Shown here: positions 60,884 to 64,000 of the stretch, in pieces | Numbering within the stretch: the first letter of the stretch is position 1 | How the letters are laid out: each line of letters starts with the position of its first letter | Source: Ehretia macrophylla | Taxonomy: Eukaryota; Streptophyta; Magnoliopsida; Boraginales; Ehretiaceae | Direction of reading: 5' to 3' | DNA: 64,000 nucleotides | Assembly: GCA_037974665.1 (NCBI GenBank) | Contig: CM075783.1 | Span: forward strand, 44,191,818 to 44,255,817 | The notes under the pieces: generated by a model | What the model was told of the DNA's origin: nothing | Databases searched by the model: none | Seen by the model: only the letters and a program-made list of their open reading frames with translations | Translations under genes and position numbers: made by a program

Positions 60884-61296
60884 ATCATGTTGAGGGCGCA
60901 AAACCCTTATTTGTCGTAATTTTCGTAGCTCCCGACGAACGATTGGGGACGAAGAAACAACCCAAAAAAAGGAAAAGCGACCCGAAACTGATGCAAACCT
61001 TCAATTTTGGGCTCTGAAAACAGGCATAGTCGAGCTGGCTTTCTAACCCCATCGTAGGGCTCTCGGAGAGATTTCTAACGGAATACTATGCGCTGCATAA
61101 CTCCTTATGGATCAAAAGTTATGGGCACCGGAGCAACGGAGACCAGGTCACAGGCCCCATGCCCTAGGTTTGTAGGTCCAACCTCTACTCAAAGCGAAGT
61201 TGTCTTGCCCAAGATGCCTTGGGACTCGAGAACAAAAATGTGATGGATAAAGAATCTTGGCAAGCCTGAACGGGGCAGAAAAACAAAACAAAAAGG

Positions 61297-61394
61297 GGGG
61301 TGCAACACGAGGACTTCCCAGGGGGTCACCCATCCTAGTACTACTCTCGCCCAAGCACGCTTAACTTCGGAGTTCTAATGGTATGATCGCACCT
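61297..61394 (-). pseudogene. 5S rRNA: 5S rRNA copy 20 with 21-nt deletion, otherwise near consensus
   Basis: 98 nt with the 16-36 deletion. Apart from the deletion it differs from the array consensus at only about two bases, which makes its box A to 3' end the best preserved of the array. The upstream spacer is O-type. Confidence 0.9.
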
Positions 61395-61808
61395 GTCTTG
61401 TGGAGGGTGCAAAGCCCTTATGTGTCGTCCTTTTCATGGCTCCCGACGAACGATCCGAGATGAAGAAACAGCGCAAAAAGAAGAAAAATGGCCCAAAACT
61501 GATGTAAACGTTTGATTTTCGGATCAAAAAAATATGCACCGCCTAGCACACTTTCTGCCCTCATCGTAGAGCTCTTCGAGAGCTTTCCAATGGTATGTTG
61601 TGCGCTGCATAACTCCTTACGGATCAAAAGTTATGGGCACCGGAGCGACGGAGACCTGGTCATAAGCCCCACGCCCTTAGTTTACGGGCCCAGCCTCTAC
61701 GCGAAGTGAAGTTGTCTTGCCCAAGATGCCGTGGGACTCGATAATAGAAATATGATAGATAAAGCATCTTGGTGAGCCTGAACGCGGTAAAAATACAAAA
61801 CGAAAAAG

Positions 61809-61927
61809 GGGGTGCAACACAAGGACTTCCGGGGGGGTTATCTATCCTATTTCTACTCTCGTCCAAGCACGTTTATTTTTGGAGTTCTGATGGGATCCGG
61901 CATATTACTGCTGGTATGATCGTACCC
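61809..61927 (-). rRNA. 5S rRNA: 5S rRNA copy 21 (full length, most altered)
   Basis: 119 nt with about sixteen substitutions. It shares an identical 134-bp tract with copy 6 over the 5' part and upstream spacer (N-type). It sits where an L-type unit would be expected if the four-unit order had continued. Confidence 0.85.
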
Positions 61928-62342
61928 GTCATGTTGAGGGTGCAAAACCCTTATTTGTCGTAATTTTCGCAGCTCCCAACAAACGATCAGGGACGAAGAA
62001 ATAACCCAAAAAGAATAAAAGCGGCCCAAAACTAATGCAAACCTTCAATTTTGGGCTCTGAAAATAGGCACAGCTAAGTTGGCTTGCTGACCCCATCGTA
62101 GAGTTCTCGAAGAACTTTCCAACGGTATGCTGTGCGCCGCATAACTCCTTACGGATCAAAAGTTATGGACATTGAAGCGACGGAGACCTAGTCACAGGCC
62201 CCACTTCCTCGGTTTGCGGGCCCAGCCTCTACGCGAAGCGAAGTTGTCTTGCCCAAGATGACGTGGGACTCAATAATAGAAATGTGATGGATAAAGTATC
62301 TTGGCAAGCCTGAACAGGGTAGAAAAACAAAACGAAAAGGGA

Positions 62343-62440
62343 GGGATACAACACGAGGACTTCCTAGGGGGTCACCCATCCTAGTACTACTCTCGCCCAA
62401 GCATGCTTAACTTCGTAGTTCTGATGGTATGATCGTACCC
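62343..62440 (-). pseudogene. 5S rRNA: 5S rRNA copy 22 with 21-nt deletion
   Basis: 98 nt with the 16-36 deletion and a few substitutions (GTTGTATCCC 3' end). The upstream spacer is O-type and lacks a short stretch near 62573. Confidence 0.88.
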
Positions 62441-62851
62441 ATCTTGTTGAGGGCGCAAAGCCCTTATGTGTCGTCCTTTTTGCAGCTCCCGACGAACGAT
62501 CCAGGACAAAGAAACAGCGCAAAAAGAAGAAAAATGGCCCAAAATTAATGCAAACATTTGATTTTTGGATCAGAAAGCCTAGCAAGCTTTTTGCCCCCAT
62601 CGTAGAGCTCTCGGAGAGTTTTCCAATAGTAAGCTGTGCGCCACATAACTCCTTACGTATCAAAAGTTATGGGCACCGGAGCGACGGAGACCTTGTCACA
62701 AGCCCTAAGCCCCATGCCCTCGGTTTGCGAGCCCAGCCTCTACACGAAGCGAAGTTGTTTTTCCCAAGATGATGTGGGACTCGATAATAGAAATGTGACA
62801 GATAAAGCATCTTGGCAAGCCTGAACGAGGCAGAAAAACAAAAAGAAAAGC

Positions 62852-62949
62852 GGGGTGCAACACGAGGACTTCTCAGGGGGTCACCCATCCTAGTACTACT
62901 CTCGCCCAAGCACGCTTAACTTTGGAGTTCTAATGGTATGATCGCACCC
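62852..62949 (-). pseudogene. 5S rRNA: 5S rRNA copy 23 with 21-nt deletion
   Basis: 98 nt with the 16-36 deletion and otherwise about three differences from the array consensus. The upstream spacer is O-type, the second O in a row. Confidence 0.9.
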
Positions 62950-63363
62950 ATCTTGTTGAGGGTGCAAAGCCCTTATGTGTCGTCCTTTTCGTGGCTCCCG
63001 ACGAACGATCTAGGACGAAGAAACAGCGCAAAAAGAAGAAAAGTGGCCCGAAACTGATGGAAACGTTTGATTTTAGGATCTGAAAAATATACGCAGCCTA
63101 GAAAGCTTTCTTCCCCCGTCGTAGAGCTCTCGGAGAGCTTTCGAACAGTATGCTGTGCGCCGCATAACACCATACGGATCAAAAGTTATGGGCACCAGAA
63201 TGATGGAGACCTGGTCACAGGCCCCACACCCTCGGTTTGCGGGACTAGCCTCTACGCGAAGTGTAGTTGTCTTGCCCAAAATGCCTTGGGACTCGATACT
63301 AGAAATGTGATGGATTAAGCATCTTGGCAAGCCTGAACGGGGCAAAAAAACAAAACAAAAAAG

Positions 63364-63482
63364 GGGGTGCAACATGAGGACTTCCTAGGGGGTTACCCAT
63401 CCTAGTACTACTCTCGCCCATGCACGCTAAACTTCGGAGTTCTAATGGGATCCGGTGAATTAATGCTAGTATGATCACACCC
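63364..63482 (-). rRNA. 5S rRNA: 5S rRNA copy 24 (full length, degenerate, last unit)
   Basis: 119 nt with about ten substitutions. Its upstream spacer is L-like in part (AAAATGAAGAAAAG, GCATGTTGCC). That spacer stops at GGACTCGATA (63830), where unrelated LTR sequence begins. Confidence 0.87.
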
Positions 63483-63830
63483 GTCATGTTGAGGGTGCAA
63501 AGCCTTTATGTGTCATCCTTTTCACGGCTCCCAACGAACGATCAGAGATGAAGAATCAGCCCAAAATGAAGAAAAGTAGCGTGAAACTGATGCAAACGTT
63601 CGATTTTGGGCTCTGAAAACAGGCACAGCCGAGCAAGCATGTTGCCTTCATCGTAGAGCTCTCGAAGAGCTTTCCAATGGTATGCTGTGCACCGTATAAT
63701 TCTTTACGGATAAAAAATTATGGGCACCAGAGCAACGGAGACCTGGTCACAAGCCCCACACCATAGGTTTGCAGGCCCAGCCTCTATGCGAAGTGAAGTT
63801 TTCTTGCCCAAGATGCCGTAGGACTCGATA

Positions 63831-64000
63831 CGAGGATCAAGTCCTCAAATAAAACCCGACTCCAACTCCATCAAAAATTGAGGGTTCCAGATAGCTCCCC
63901 TCAAAGATAAGAATAAGTCCTTGGTAGTTGTGGCTAAACCGATAAGCCCAATGCCACCCGGGGGGCATCGATCACACTTAGGCCTTTAAAAGGTTGCAAC
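63831..64000 (-). mobile_element. Fragment of a Tekay-like LTR (cut by window end)
   Basis: The 5S spacer stops at GACTCGATA. The sequence that follows aligns with the interior of LTR C on the same strand: TGGTAGTTGTGGCT...AAGCCCAATGCCACCCGG...AAAGGTTGCAAC against TGGTAGTCACGGTT...AAGCCCGATGCCGCCCGG...AAAGGTTGCAAC near 42733-42815. The left edge shows no LTR terminus, so it is a fragment or a diverged relative. Confidence 0.55.

Larger units (their letters stand above)
51276..63830 (-). repeat. 5S rDNA-like tandem array (24 units)
   Basis: Units of ~531 bp (about 510 where the gene has a 21-nt deletion). Each has a 5S rRNA copy on the minus strand and a ~410-bp spacer, of which about 340 bp is homologous to the satellite monomer. 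Downstream of each gene on the minus strand is the T-rich string CTTTTCGTTTTGTTTTTTTG, a Pol III terminator. Upstream lies an AAATAAGG or ACATAAGG element at about -29 to -22, a short GC hairpin, and usually C at -1. Spacer types follow the order M N O, L M N O O, L M N O, L M N O, L M N O, N O O, L-like from left to right. No copy is free of changes, so the array looks largely non-functional. Confidence 0.95.

Noticed and set aside
49916-63487. Similar short open frames in the last satellite segment and the 5S spacers (for example starting MGDPLGSPRVAPPFSFCFF).
   Set aside because: They cross the 5S gene and spacer in antisense or sense and recur with the unit. No protein family is recognisable.
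51276-63830. 5S copies as parts of Cassandra-type TRIM elements or 5S-derived SINEs.
   Set aside because: The copies are regularly spaced, in tandem, on one strand, with a shared long spacer, and show no LTR ends, poly(A) tails or target repeats. A tandem rDNA-type array explains them better.

Overview
The window is a block of plant heterochromatin with no intact host protein gene. It holds tandem repeats interrupted by LTR retrotransposons of the Ty3/gypsy chromovirus class. A flowering plant is the likeliest source: the 5S rRNA copies have plant-type sequence, the retroelement primer site matches initiator-methionine tRNA, and the pol domains end in a chromodomain, as in plant Tekay/Del chromoviruses. 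I cannot name a species.

Layout: (1) 1-12121, a tandem array of a ~340-bp satellite (about 36 monomers). (2) 12122-~16796, a chromovirus copy (A) with one 3.6-kb LTR, a primer site and the first part of gag. (3) ~16791-18521, five more monomers. (4) 18522-21157, a solo LTR (D) with 5-bp target repeats. (5) 21158-33911, about 38 monomers. (6) 33912-49682, a broken two-LTR chromovirus (B) with a 3.8-kb solo LTR (C) nested in reverse orientation in its integrase region. (7) 49683-~51275, about five monomers. (8) ~51276-63830, a tandem array of 24 degenerate 5S rRNA copies on the minus strand, spaced ~531 bp. (9) 63831-64000, the edge of another related LTR, reverse oriented.

The main result is that the two arrays are one family. 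The 5S intergenic spacer and the 340-bp satellite monomer align along nearly their whole length. The satellite is in effect the 5S repeat minus a ~190-bp block holding the 119-nt gene and its immediate flanks. The gene-less form has multiplied to about 84 monomers here against 24 gene-bearing units, and a hybrid monomer joins the arrays near 51.2 kb.

Both arrays also have higher-order structure. The 5S array repeats four spacer types in a fixed order (L-M-N-O, ~2.1 kb). In seven of the eight O-type units the 5S copy carries the same 21-nt internal deletion. The satellite has an eight-monomer repeat of ~2.69 kb in its first part, a ~5.7-kb-offset segmental duplication that shows the empty site of solo LTR D, a two-monomer (682-bp) repeat, and exact copies of short tracts that point to recent conversion or unequal exchange.

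All 5S copies differ from the array consensus or are internally deleted, so this looks like a decaying edge or relic of a 5S locus and not the main source of 5S rRNA. The many 60-140-residue open frames inside satellite monomers are by-products of the repeat and are not genes.
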